Source: JBDWFY01 sp964291365 (GTDB lineage Bacteria; Pseudomonadota; Alphaproteobacteria; Rhizobiales; Stappiaceae). Taken from it: a stretch of DNA of 64,000 bases. The notes beneath the pieces are model-generated. The model was not told the DNA's origin. It did not search any database and worked only from the letters and a program-made list of their open reading frames with translations. Location: the NCBI GenBank assembly GCA_964291365.2, contig OZ219952.1:1-64000 (forward strand), read 5' to 3'. Each line of letters starts with the position of its first letter. Position 1 is the stretch's first letter. Below, one piece after another: positions 47,153 through 58,596 of the stretch. A program made the translations under genes and the position numbers.

Positions 47153-47389
47153 TATACTGCGTCCGTGTAGCGCAAGCCGAGAGGACGGATACCGAATGTT
47201 GCAACCGTGCAAGCATAGTGCAAGCAACGGAGTCCGCATGCACCGTGCGTATCTTACTCGGAATACTGACGGAGTCCGTGTTACAGGTACGCCGTCTCCA
47301 GGCAGTGTAGCGCACGCTTCTTTCATCAAAACGGTAGACCGCGTAAATCCGTCCACATGGAGTCATTTTCCGGTGACAGGTTGAAGTTT
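47153..47389. repeat. Repeat R, copy 2
   Basis: Near-identical to 38070-38295. It joins the RT fragment on the left and satB on the right. Confidence 0.85.
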
Positions 47390-48720
47390 TAAAATGTGTG
47401 TACGTACATTACTCACATACACTTACGCAGCTTAAAGATGGGTCATCTTAGCTGAGTTTTACTGTTGTGCCATCTTAACAGCAGGCTAGTCCTAAATGCT
47501 CGGTACATTCCAATTGCTCTCTCTGATACACAACAAACTGAAGATTCACACGTATGCACGCACATTACTCACACACTTATACGCTCATTCAACTTAAAGA
47601 TGTGCCAACTTAGCTGAGTCTTACTGTTGAAAGACGTGCCATCTTAACAGAAGGCTAGTCTTATATGCTCGGTACATTCTAAATGCTCGCTCTGATACAC
47701 AACAAGCTGAAGTTTCACATGTACGCACGTACATTATTCACACACACTTACGCTCATTCACTTTAAAGATGTGCCATCTTAGCTGAGTCTTACTTTTTGA
47801 AAGATTTGAACAGCTGGCTAGTCCTAAGTCCTCGGGACATGTATATTCCAATCACTCACTCTGATACACAAAAAGCTAAAATTCACATGTACGCAGGTAT
47901 ATTACTCACACTCTCTTATACTCGTTCAGCTTAAAGATGTGTAGTCTTCGCTGAGTCTTACTGGTGAATGATGCGCCATCTTATCAGCAGGTTAATAGTC
48001 CTAGAAGCTCTGTACATTCTATCACTCGCTCTGATAAACAAGCTGAAGTTTCACATGTACACACGCTCATTACTTACACACTCTTATGCTCTTTCAACTT
48101 AAAGATATCACAGTGTAATCTTAGCTGAGTCTTCTGGTGAAAGACATGCCATCTTAACAGCAGGCTAGTCCTAAATGCTCGGGACATTCCAAACTCTCGC
48201 TCTATTACACAATAGGATGATGTTTCATATGTACACACGCTCATTACTCACACACTCTCATGCTCTTTCAGCTTCACGATGCGCCATCCTAGCTGAGTCT
48301 TCCTGTTGAAAGATGTGCCATCTTAGCAGCAGGCTAGTCCTGAATGCTAGGTACATTCAAACCGCTTGCTCTGATACACAACAAGCTGGTTTCACATATA
48401 CACACGCTCATTACTCACACACTCTTATGCCCTTTCAGCTTAAAGATGTGACACCTTAGCTGAGCCTTACTGTTGATAGACGTGCCATCTTAAAGATTTG
48501 CCATCTTAACAGCAGGCTAGTCCTAAATGGGTAGTATATGCACATTCCAATCGCTCGCTCTGATGCACAACAGACTGAAATTTCACATGTACTCTCCGCA
48601 CGTACAATACTCGTGCTCTTTCAGATTAAAGATGTGCTACCTTAGCTGAATCTTACTGTTGAAAGATGTGCCATCATAACAGCAGGCTAGTCCTATACGT
48701 TCTGTACATTCCAATCGCTC
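47390..48720. repeat. satB satellite array, segment 4
   Basis: About eight monomers, the continuation of segment 3 after the 45096-47389 insertion. Monomers vary by small indels. Confidence 0.9.
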
Positions 48721-48902
48721 GAACAAAACCGATAATAATTATTGATAATTATATACCGTGTTCAATGCTCTGCTCTGTATGTAGTACCTCTTTTTTTTCT
48801 TTTCCAAGATTTTTTCTAAGTAATTTATAGCCACGGTATCGCTACAGCTATTCTTGAGGCTACTTTGCCAGGAGACTGGACGCTCTTGGCTACTCTACTT
48901 TA
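48721..48902. repeat. T1 satellite remnant and element flank
   Basis: 48755-48840 carries one T1 short unit (GCTCTGCTCTGTATGTAGTA, TAATTTATAGCCACGG). The next 60 bases are unassigned and end in TA, which borders the CACTG element. Confidence 0.75.
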
Positions 48903-51900
48903 CACTGTAAAAATATTACTAGTGACCGTCACTACACCATGTAATGAGCGTCACTATTTTGTGCTGTGAAATGTGCTATTAGTGACGGTCACCACTAATA
49001 GAGATGGTTGACCACAAACATTTTTAGTGAAATGTATTGGGAGTGAGCTTCACTACATAATGTAATGACATCATAACCACGCATGCGCACATTAATGAGC
49101 GAGTGGCAGCTGCACTTAAGTTTGAAAGTGGTGAAGGGTTTGGCCTCTTTTTCCATGTGAAAGAAGGTACAGAGCTTTCAAGACAATGAAAAAATTACCA
49201 AGGTAAGCTTTCTACTCAGATATGGGGCCCATTGAGTTAGTTTGCTTTAGATACATGATAGCATGTAGAAGGGGTTAGTATGGTAGTCCAGGTTACTTGG
49301 TAATGTGTTTAAGTATTATGGTAAGGATTAGCAGCCTGTTTGCCAAGATTTCAAGCTTCTAGTGCCCAACACAATTACAACAGAACTCATCAAAAGTCTG
49401 TTTAACCTTAATAAAGTAGTTTACTGTTTGTTACTATTTTGTATTACACAAAGATATCACTGCTGTACAGATGTTGCCATGCTGCTGGGTTCTGTCAGTG
49501 TACAAGCCACAACTTACAGATTGAGAACTTCAAATACAAGGCCCTAAGGTGAGAATATCATTGTTATCATCTATCTATATATATATATGCCTGGTGTGAG
49601 ATTGGCTATGCCTACTGTTAAAAATAGTGGAGAAGTTCTGATACTATTAAAACTTGGTGCCAATACAACATAAACTCCATTGTGCCACAACTATCTGTGA
49701 TATCTGATACTAGTCACAAGTGTATTCTAATTTGAATAGTTTTAAGCATACACCCCTTATCATTGTCTCATATGATCCCTATTTACACATATACCTGTCT
49801 CTCTCCATCTTACTCCTCCCAACACACACAATTTAATGATTTGTGTCACCATATTTGTCCCTGCAGTTAAGCTGCCATGTTTTGGAGCTAGAACAGCCGT
49901 TTAGAGTATGCTGGAAGGTCTCTCCCTCTCTCTCTCTCTTTATATCTTGATTTGTCTCAATTCTTTTCTCTCCTTTTTCACCTAAAGAACATCTGTACTC
50001 TTGATTTTCCCTCTTCTTTCTCCTCCTCATTCCCTCTCTCTCCCTCTCCCTGTATACTATTCTACCTTATCCTCCCTTTCCTCTTCCACTGCACACACAA
50101 TTTCCCATTTGTCTCTGCAGTTAAGTAGCCAAGATTCAAGCTTGTACTGGAGCTCAGCTGACAAACTTAACATTTTAAGCTGGTAGAGCTATTGACAGAT
50201 GGCATAATGCTGGTAAGTCTCTCTCTCTTCTATCTCTTTCTCCAGATCATCTATATACACTTTTCATTCTCTCTTCTTATCTTCCCTTGCTCATTCTCTG
50301 TCTTTCTCTCCTTGGCTCTCTGTCCCCCCTCTCTATTCAACTTTATTCTCCCCTTCCACACACAATTCATTTTTATGATATGTATTCCCACGTTTGTCCC
50401 TACAGTTAAGCAGTGGGTACATACAGCTGTTGAGACTAGGAGGTACTATGCTGGTATGTCACACTCTTTTTAAAATTAAATTTTTTCTGTTTAACCCTCT
50501 CTCTTTATCCCTAAATTCCTCTCTCCACCCTCTGTGTATTTTCATTCTTATTTCTCACTTCCTTTCTCCCCCTTACTCTCTTCCTCTAGTATCCCTCTCC
50601 ATTACTGTATAGTGGGAAATTTTTGATGGTGGAACTTTTCACAGAGTTGCTTCCCAGCCCTTCAGAAGAAAATTTCTAATTTCATGTGGTGCTCAGCAAG
50701 ACCACACCCATCGATAGTATATAGTAAGTCCTAGCTGAAGTTTTATGGTTCTTAATCCGCAGTGGCTGAGCTATCCACGAGAATCGCAAAGTTTTGCACC
50801 ATACAAAAATTTCCTGCTATGGTATCTATTTAGTCTTACTCTACCCTTCCACACAAATTAATTTTTTCTTTCTCCATGCATGCACTCTAATCCTTGCAGC
50901 TCGGCCACCAATTTCAAGCAGGTACTACTTTTGGGAGTGTGTTGGTAGGTCCCTAGTTCTCAAATTTCTGTACTACCAATCTTTCAAATTCCTCCCTGTC
51001 CTACTTTGTTTCTTTCCTTCCTTCTGTATACTCCCGATTCCTCCCTTTTTCTCTCTTTCCTTCCATCACTCTCATCATCCCTACCCTTTCTTATGATGTT
51101 ATTGACATTAATTTTACTCTCCCTTTCTTGTTTCCCCTCTGAATATAAAAAAGTTTATGATCAATTTTGTGCATCCATTTTTGTTCTTGCAGTTTGGTTG
51201 ACAAGTTATCAAGGTGCTACAGCTGTTGAGAGCATATTGTTTGCTGGTTTCTTTCTCTTTCTCTTGTCCTTTTTAGTTTATTCTTATCACTCTCATCTCT
51301 CTTTCCCTCCCTCATATGCTTGCTTCCACCCTCTCTCTTACTTTTTGTCTATCTCCACCCCCTGCATGTATCCTCTTTCCTTGATTCTTTTCCATTATCC
51401 CTTCTCTCCCCCCCCCCCCCCCCACTATCTCTCTCTCATTGCTCTTCCTAGGCCCTCTCTCTCTACCCTCTCTCTTCCCACTCTCTCTTACTTTTTCTTT
51501 ATCTCCACACCTTGCATGTGTCCTCTTTGCTTTATTCTTCTTTACATTATCCCTTCCCCCCACTCTGTCTTTCTCAGATTGCTCTCCCTAGGCCCTCTGT
51601 CTCTACCCTCTCCCACTTTGAAGTCATATTCTTCTCACCTTTGCTAACAATTTTATGATCTGCTTCCACACTCTCATTCATGCTGCTCTGCCGACAAGGT
51701 TTCAAACTAATAATGGTTGAGAACAATGCTGATAATGTGTTACTGAACATTGCTTTAGGCTTTCTTGATATGCACTATCTAGCTACCAACTATGTAGCTC
51801 TTCCTGCTTCGTTTTTGTCTTCCTTGGCCTAGTAATTTGTATGTATAATTCAATGTTGAGTTCCAACAAAATCGGTTGTAGTGAAAATCATATTATTTCA

Positions 51901-52059
51901 ATGTGAACCTCACAACAGTTGGTAGTGAATGTCACCTAATTTTTATGTTGTGAACGGTTGCGTAGTGACCATCACTACACTAAAAGTGGTGAGAACTGTG
52001 GTGAACATTTCACTACATATTTGTAGTGACGGTCACTAATCATTAATTTTTTTACAGTG
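48903..52059 (+). mobile_element. CACTG-ended non-autonomous element, complete copy C (3157 bp)
   Basis: CACTGTAAAAATATTACTAG at the left and TTTTTTTACAGTG at the right are inverted and flanked by TA on both sides. Subterminal GTGACCGTCACT and GTGACGGTCACT boxes repeat in both orientations near each end. TIRs beginning CACTG, a 2-bp TA duplication and subterminal repeats suggest a CMC-type (EnSpm/Mirage-like) non-autonomous element. The interior 49770-51700 is CT-rich with repeated pseudo-exon cassettes: CTGCAG|TTAAGCTGCC near 49866, CTGCAG|TTAAGTAGCC near 50121, CTACAG|TTAAGCAG near 50406, TTGCAG|CTCGGCC near 50900 and TTGCAG|TTTGGTTG near 51193, each followed 40-90 bp later by GCTG|GTAAGT-like donors. 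No protein-coding gene was found. Confidence 0.9.
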
Positions 52060-52061
52060 TA

Positions 52062-52550
52062 TAATATAGGTCATGCACTGTACCCATAGATTCCAATTCT
52101 GGTCATGCACTGTCCCAGCTATGAGCCACTCAAGTGAGCATTGAGTTATAAAATTAATTTGTAGTTCAGTAAATTTTTAAACGATTCCCCAAGGTGCCTA
52201 TTGAGTGGATTACAAATGGGTGTTATTAACACTGTTTTCAACGTATTATGGGTTGCCTGTCTGTACTGAGTCACTACCTTCACTTCTACAACATTAACCA
52301 TCCTGAAGTTCTTCCAATGGGGATATCCATGATAGCAGCTGTCCTTAACGCTAGGTTAGATGTCTTAAACCAATTAAATGTGCCAAAATATTACTAAGGT
52401 TCTGCACTGGAACTAAAACATCGTTGTTTCACCGCAACTAGGCATGAACAAACAACAGGACAGTTAATAAGCTCATATGGCATAATACACTGATCTAGTA
52501 TTTGGAAACTTCCATATTTAGTATTGTGGATGTGCCATAATACAAACTGA
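52062..52550. repeat. Spacer A, copy 3
   Basis: Homologue of 6605-7100 and 27255-27750. No gene. Confidence 0.8.
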
Positions 52551-52946
52551 CGCAATGCGCTTGCGCAGTTCGTTAGAGGCCGTCGATGGACCTAAAAACG
52601 CTGTACACATATTTTTGGTTGGTTGTCCATTGACAATCCCTTCCGAAGAGCGCATGCGCCTTACACTATACACCTTTAGCCCAGGGACCTGGAAAACCTA
52701 TCAGGGTGTTGGCCAACTAAATAAGCAGTGGTGGGATAGGCTATGGTCACGTTCTAGATATTGAATGCTATGTTGGAGCTTCAAAACGATCTTGTACAGC
52801 CAAAACGTAGCGATCGCTTTGCAAGCTAAGTAGGCTAACGAACACCCCCCCTAAAAAAAGGGCTTACATTGAGCAACTGACCTCAACTCTCCAAAATACA
52901 GCCATATTTCACGATGGTGGAATGCTAAAGCGAGTTAGATTGGATC
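52551..52946. repeat. satA satellite, segment 5 left part
   Basis: One satA monomer that stops at TTGGATC; the homologous site 7510 continues as TAAGAGCGCAAAACGC. The Harbinger element is inserted here. Confidence 0.85.
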
Positions 52947-52979
52947 TAAAGCCCCGTTTACACGCAGCACTTAAAGCGC

Positions 52980-53140
52980 TTCGCGAAGCGCTTTAAACTA
53001 AATCGCTTCCGTGTAAACGCGCTAAATCGATTACGTAACCGGCTTGGGTAAACCACCTCCTGGATGTGGTTTCGAACCGGTTCGAAGGCGGTTTAGGCGC
53101 TTGCGCATCGCGTGTAAACAGCTGAACCGCTTTAAAGTAA
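52980..53140. repeat. Harbinger left subterminal repeats
   Basis: AACCGCTT/AAGCGGTT and TAAATCG-type boxes occur several times and recur in the right subterminal zone 55770-55875 (AACCGCTTTACAAACCGC). They are likely binding sites for the ORF1 Myb-like protein or the transposase; this is inferred from family knowledge. Confidence 0.6.
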
Positions 53141-53170
53141 ACCGCTTCTACCACTGTGGCGAAGCCAAGC

Positions 53171-54098
53171 ATGAACCGTGGCACTGTCTGGTCAGATAAG
53201 GAGGTCAAAGCCCTCATTGCTATCTGGGGTGAAAGCAATGTTCAAGAAGAGCTAGATGGTGCTGTAAGGAACCAGGCAATATATCAACGTATAGCTAAAC
53301 AGCTACGTGAACAAGGGTATGGACGCGATTGGAAGCAGTGCCGTGCCAAAATCAAGAATTTAAAGACAAAATATAGAGAAATAAAAGACCACAACGGGGA
53401 ACAGGACGGGGGAGAAAGACATGCAAGTTCTACAAAGAGCTTGATAGAATTCTGGGACACCGGCCAGCCTCAGTTCCTGCTTCCTTGCTTGATACTGGTG
53501 ATTCTTCCAGCACCTTGGCTGAATCTCAAGAAAGTGAAGAAGAAATAGATGGTAAAATAATGATAAATCACCAATGAATGGCATACCTTTACATGAACTC
53601 AAGTGCAGGCTCACTCACCCATCGACAGCGCAGTGAGATCTGGCATTGAGGGAACTGATGGAGAACAACCTAGGGATGATGAAGCAGGTAGCTGCATTAA
53701 AATCTGCTTATGTATAACTACACACACATATGCATGTACACTCACACACTTCACAAAATTCATACGCACCATGCACACACACACACACCATATGCACACC
53801 CCTTGATATATGCACACACATTTTAGCTGCTCCACCAACAAAGAAGTATAAGAAAGAAAAGAAGAGCAAAATGGAGAAAGCAATGGAGAAGACTATGGAT
53901 GTGTTTGTGAAGTCCCAAGCAGATGCTGACGAGAGATTTCAGATGCGAGAAGAGGAGAGGTGGATGAAGGAGATGGAACTGGAGGAAAACCAGAGGAGAG
54001 AAGATCGACAACACCAGCTACAGATGATGCAGATGTTAGGGCAGATGATACAGTCAAGATCATACCCACCACAATCATATGGGTTCGATTATGATTAA
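53171..54098 (+). pseudogene. Harbinger ORF1, Myb/SANT-like DNA-binding protein with one-base deletion
   Basis: Exons 53171-53551, 53604-53687 and 53827-54098 (about 245 aa once repaired). The N-terminus (TVWSDKEVKALIAIWGES, IYQRIAKQLREQGYGRDWKQ, CRAKIKNLKTKYREIK) is a trihelix-type Myb/SANT-like domain with the expected tryptophans. Near 53447 the frame needs one extra A: GAATTCTGG gives EFWDTG and a run to an early stop, whereas GAAATTCTGG would give EILGHRPASVPASLLDTGD as in relatives, continuing to EESEEEID-type sequence in phase with the next exon. The C-terminus is a Lys/Glu-rich coiled-coil-like tail (KKYKKEKKSKMEKAMEK). In Harbinger systems this protein helps nuclear import and TIR binding of the transposase. 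Confidence 0.85.
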
Positions 54099-54300
54099 AC
54101 AGTCACCATAGCCATAGGATATTCAACAGACAGCCAAGACCGTACCCACCACCATCATAACCATCATTATTTGGAACACATCATAATTATTTTATGTAGC
54201 ATTGACAGCTGCTTACAGGATAACAACCTCTATGCATATGATAATCTTGCACATGTAACTGTGTCTATGCACCTCATAATCTAGCACATGTAATAACTAA
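54099..54300. other. Intergenic region between convergent Harbinger genes
   Basis: AT-rich sequence between the two stop codons; it probably holds both poly(A) sites. Nothing else was seen. Confidence 0.5.
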
Positions 54301-55557
54301 CTATTCACTAAAGTAAGTCATCAGAGCTTCCCTTATGTTTTTGCCACTTTCCACAACTGAACTCGTGCTATGACTGCTAACGGAATGATGGTCATTGACA
54401 TCTTGCATCCAATCTTCATCAAAGTTCTCATCACGACTCCCACAGATGTTATGAAGTACACAACAGGCAGCTACGAGCTTGGGCAAATCATCAACTAGCA
54501 CATCATTACGCTTTAGTAAGCACCGCCATCGTCCCTTCAGTCGTCCGTACGCATGTTCAACTACAACTCGAGCTTTACTCAGTCTGTAGTTAGAGGTCTT
54601 TTGTTCATGTGGGAAACTGCCATTGTCCGGGAACGCCTTCATCAGCCATGGAAGAAGTGGGTATGCAGGGTCACCCAACATAAGAAGAGGAATATCTTTT
54701 CCAGCAATAGTCTTCTTCCAGTCAGGAAAGAGTGTACCAGCTTGGCCTCTCTTGTAGAGTGACGAATTCACAAAAACTCTAGCATCATGCACCCTCCCTG
54801 GCCAACCAATGTACACATCGATAAAATGTCCTAAATGATTGACCGTTCCTTGCATTATGATGGAGTGCCATCCCTTCCGATTGTAGTAGTCAGCGGGACA
54901 CTCGACAGGAGACACAATAGGGATGTGAGTTCCATCCACCACTCCTACACACTGAGGGAAGCCCAGTTTGTCCTTAAACCCTTCAATGACTGCTTTAAGA
55001 CCATCCCCAGTGGGAATCCTAATGTACTTTGGGAGTAAAACCTTCACTATGGCAGCACATACTTCTTTGGTAACCACACAAACGGTATGCTTAGACACTC
55101 CAAATAAATGCCCTATTGTGCGATAATCTGAATTTGTAGCCAGAAACCAAAGAGTCAGGGCAACTCGCTGTTCAACTGGAATAGCACTTCTCATCACCGT
55201 ATCCTCTTTCTCAACGACAGGCCGAATCTCGTTACATACATAGAGAAAAGTTGCTTGAGACATGCGAAAATTCTCAAGCCAGTCATGAGCTGAGAAAGTG
55301 TGGTTTACAACATTATCCCACCAGTAAGAACTTCTTTCCTTCATCCACAGAGATCTCGTAGGTGAACAGCAGTTCAATGCTAACATGGACAGCACTAGTG
55401 TAAAGAAAAGACGTTCTCTGGCCTGCCTCTGAACAAAAATCCGCCTTCTTCGTGCACGAGCCAGCCTCTTCTTCCTTGCTAATGCTTTCCTGCGTCGCTT
55501 TCTGCTCGCTAGCATATCCAATGCCACACACAAACCAACACTCACAGCACCATCCAT
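54301..55557 (-). CDS. Harbinger transposase (HARBI1-like DDE nuclease)
   Basis: A single open frame of 418 codons from ATG at 55557. After an Arg/Lys-rich N-terminus (SRKRRRKALARKKRLARARR, nuclear-targeting or DNA-binding) come the DDE_Tnp_4 motifs: VGVVDGTHIPI (D208), GWPGRVHDARVF, LLMLGDPAYPLLPWLMKAFP (D296) and RVVVEHAYGRLKGRWRCL (E335), followed by AACCVLHNIC. All expected catalytic positions are present and no lesion was seen, so the protein may be functional. It converges on ORF1 with about 200 bp between the ends. The length is normal for the family (about 350-430 aa). Confidence 0.95.
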   Translation of the reverse strand: MDGAVSVGLCVALDMLASRKRRRKALARKKRLARARRRRIFVQRQARERLFFTLVLSMLALNCCSPTRSLWMKERSSYWWDNVVNHTFSAHDWLENFRMSQATFLYVCNEIRPVVEKEDTVMRSAIPVEQRVALTLWFLATNSDYRTIGHLFGVSKHTVCVVTKEVCAAIVKVLLPKYIRIPTGDGLKAVIEGFKDKLGFPQCVGVVDGTHIPIVSPVECPADYYNRKGWHSIIMQGTVNHLGHFIDVYIGWPGRVHDARVFVNSSLYKRGQAGTLFPDWKKTIAGKDIPLLMLGDPAYPLLPWLMKAFPDNGSFPHEQKTSNYRLSKARVVVEHAYGRLKGRWRCLLKRNDVLVDDLPKLVAACCVLHNICGSRDENFDEDWMQDVNDHHSVSSHSTSSVVESGKNIREALMTYFSE

Positions 55558-55888
55558 GGTCAATTCGCTTTTCTCACATCGTTACCAAGGAAATAACACT
55601 CTAATGCGCATGCTCGTAACAGTACAACATTTTTACAAGTAAGTGCACGTACCTGATCCCTAGCCCTTCGAAGATCACTCCCGTGAGCCTTTTCTTTGAT
55701 TCTCGGCTTCTTTGTCATCTATTTCCATTCGGAATTCTAATTAGAGCACGGCCTCGTGATGCCATAAACCGCTTTACAAACCGCTATCCGTTTACACGGG
55801 AAGCGGTTTAGCTAATTACGTGTAAACGCAACTTGAACCGCTTCAAAGCGCTTTAAAGTAAAGGGGTTTAGCACGTGTAAACGGGGCT

Positions 55889-57537
55889 TAAGAACACAAA
55901 ACGCATGCAGATTTCTGTAGAGGTCGTGGCAGTCGTTTTCCGGTTGGTTGTACATCGACGATCCCTACCGAACAGCGCAAGCGCCTTAAACTAGAGACCT
56001 TTAGCGCAGAGCCTTGGGGTATTAATCAGGGAGTCGTATGGCTATATTACCAGTTGTGGGAAAGGCTATGGCCACTCCCTAGATTTTGAATACTAGGTTA
56101 GAGCTTCAAAACGATCTCATTATAGCCAAAACATGGAGATCGAATTAATTTTAATGACAAAAAGAGGCCTAATAGTCAAAAGCAAAAGTGTGAACAAAAA
56201 TTGAGATAAAGTGGTGGCAAATGATGGTATTAAAGAAGCGGTGCTACAGAAATGGATTTGTTGAAAGAGTAGAGTAAATGTTTATAGGTTGTATGTGATA
56301 TAAATTTCCATTCTTCAATGTTGGTCAGGTAGGGAAAGCTACGTTCAGTAATTTACAGTGTTTGATAAATTCTTGCCTTTCCTGAGCATATGAACGACAG
56401 TTCAACAAAATTGAATGTTCAAACTAAACTACTGGCTCTTGATTTTGAATACTAAATAGGTTAATGAACCACCAATGAGGGCTCACATTGAGCGAGTTAC
56501 CTCAACTCTCCAAGATACAGCCATAATTCTCAATGATGGATTGCCAAAGCGAGCGAGGTTTGGATCTAAGAGCTCGAGGAGGGTTGGTAGGAGTGGTCGA
56601 TGGACAGCCAATAAAAAAAACTGCCGTACTGCGGTTAGTTGTCCGTCGATGATCCCTAACGAACACGGCGCATGCGCTTTAGACTCGAGACCTTTATCCA
56701 AGGGGTCTGAGAAATCTATCAGCGATTTGGCTGGTTATATTAGCAATGGTGGGACAGGCTATGTCCACTCTCCAGATTTTGAATGTTGTTTGAGCATCAA
56801 ACTATCTCGCATAACCAAAACGTAGCGAACGTTTTTAACGCTAATGAACATCAAAGAAAGGACTCACATTGAACGTCTGAATTCAACTCTCCAAGATAGA
56901 GCCATAATTCTCAATGGTGGATTGCCAGAGCGAGCGAGAATGGATCTAAGAGGGCCAGGCGCATGCACACTTCCTTAGTGGTCGTCGCAACGGTTTTTCT
57001 CTTGGTTGTCTATCGACGATCCCTACATTGTATGCGCCATAAACTGGAGACCTTCAGCCTAGAGGCTTGGGGAATCAATCAGCTAGTTGGCTGGCTATAT
57101 TAGCAGTGATGGGAAAGGTTATGGCCGTTTTTGAATGCTATACGATTACATAATTTGGTTGAGAACACTAAATAGCCCACAAAAATGACTCACATTCAGC
57201 GACTGATCTTAACTCTCCAAGATACAGCCTTAATTTTCGATGATGCATTGCCAAAGCGAGCGAGAATGATATAAGACTTAAGGCGCATGCGCCAGTTCTG
57301 TAGGGATCGTCGACTTAGACCTTTAGCCCAGAGGCTTGGGAAGTCAATCAGCGATTTGGCTGGCTATATTAGCAGTGGTAGGACAGGCTATAGCCACGCG
57401 TAGCCCAGAGGCCAGAGATTGGCTGACTATATAAGCAGAGGAGGAACAGGCTTTGACAACTCCCTATATTTTGAACGCTATGTTTGAACTTCCAAATGAA
57501 CTTGTATAGCCAAAACGTTACGATCGCCAAATAACAA
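55889..57537. repeat. satA satellite, segment 5 middle part
   Basis: Starts with the TAA duplication and continues GAACACAAAACGCATGCAG. It is colinear with 7520-9190 and 38895-40145, including GAAGCGGTGCTACAGAAATG at 56236. It breaks at GATCGCCAAATA, where LINE fragments are inserted. Confidence 0.9.
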
Positions 57538-58361
57538 CATTTCTTGACTCGTCATATCCACTTGCGGCTATGGATCCCAGACTTGGTTTGCATACTTTAG
57601 ATGTGGCCTCATGAGCGTCAAATAGAGTGCTCGAATAGTAGATGTATTGGCACAGTTGTAAAATTGTCGGAACAACAGACCAATGAGCCTCCTTGCTTTT
57701 TGCTGGTGTGATCAGACCAGGATAGGTTGTCGTTGATTGTTAAGCCAAGATACTTGATAGAGTCGACTTGCTCTATTTCAAAACCGAGCAAATTTAGAGG
57801 TGGTGGTGTAGTTCTTACTTTCTTTCGGGAAAGCACCATGAATTTACACTTCACTGGACTGAATGACAGATGATTAAGAAGACTCCATACGCCAAGAGAG
57901 TCCACACCTTGCTGAAGTACGGCGTAGTCTTTCTCGGTATAAATTCTTCTATACAAAAGTATATCGTCAGCATATAAGATTAGCTTTGTACCCGAAATTC
58001 TGATAAGGCCACATCGTTAACATCATTTACATAAAGCAAGAACAGCAGTGGACCAAGTACTGATCCCTGAGGTACGCCGGATGTTACAGGGAGCAGGTCA
58101 GATGTTTCACCATGTAGGACCACTGACTGGTTTCTATAAGCGAGATAGCTTGTGATCCAGGAAACCAGGTAGACGTCCAAGCCAATAGCTCTGAGTTTCG
58201 AAATTAGCTGCCTATGAGGCACAGAATCAAAGGCTTTAGTGAGGTCAAAGAATACGGCCCCCATTTCATGGCCATCTTCGATACTGCTGAGCCAATCATA
58301 CGCAGCAGAAAGCAAGGCATGAGTGGTCGATCTCCCTGGTAGGAAGCCCCACTGGTTAGCT
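57538..58361 (-). pseudogene. Non-LTR retrotransposon RT fragment (inverted piece)
   Basis: Minus-strand reading: NQWGFLPGRSTTHALLSAAY, AVFFDLTKAFDSVPHRQL (motif A), VTSGVPQGSVLGPLLFLLYV (motif B), then a frameshift near 57997 into KLILYADDILLYRR (motif C), SPVKCKFMVLSRKK, FEIEQVDSIKYLGLTIND, another frameshift near 57710, and RLIGLLFRQFYNCANTS and LMRPHLKYANQVWDP. This is the RT domain of a Jockey/CR1/RTE-type LINE with at least two frameshifts. The endonuclease is absent. Confidence 0.85.
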
Positions 58362-58369
58362 GTTTAGAA

Positions 58370-58590
58370 TGGGTGTAGCGAGTGGTGTATACGCAAGGCC
58401 GTGGAAATAGGGGCACCAGTACGGGAGCATTGGTTCCAACAAGTTTGTGCATAAAACACAGTTTGAGCGCCTTCCTTCTTTGCTCGAGCTTTGGGATATT
58501 TAAAGTGTCCAGCATTTCGTCATATGTTGTGTTCCAACTCTTTAGACACACCTTGCAGGCAAACCTCTGAAAGTCTTCCAACAACTAGCA
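58370..58590 (-). pseudogene. LINE C-terminal fragment, out of order
   Basis: The minus strand reads LEDFQRFACKVCLKSWNTTY, DEMLDTLNIPKLEQRRKALK and LCFMHKLVGTNAPVLVPLFP, the region that normally follows the RT domain. Here it lies upstream of the RT piece on the same strand, so the order is permuted. Confidence 0.75.
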
Positions 58591-58596
58591 GTCCTA

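Larger units (their letters stand above)
52950..55888. mobile_element. PIF/Harbinger DNA transposon, 2939 bp
   Basis: Inverted ends AGCCCCGTTTACACG and CGTGTAAACGGGGCT are flanked by TAA (52947-52949, 55889-55891), the TWA target duplication of Harbinger. Subterminal sequence is rich in AAAGCGCTTCGCGAAGCGCTT and AACCGCTT repeats in both orientations. It has the classical two-gene layout, converging here: ORF1 Myb/SANT-like on the plus strand and a DDE transposase on the minus strand. The empty site is preserved in other satA copies. Confidence 0.95.

Noticed and set aside
53156..53170. Start of Harbinger ORF1 at the upstream GTG
   Set aside because: ATG at 53171 is 15 bases downstream and leaves the Myb-like domain whole; a GTG start is not expected in an animal gene.
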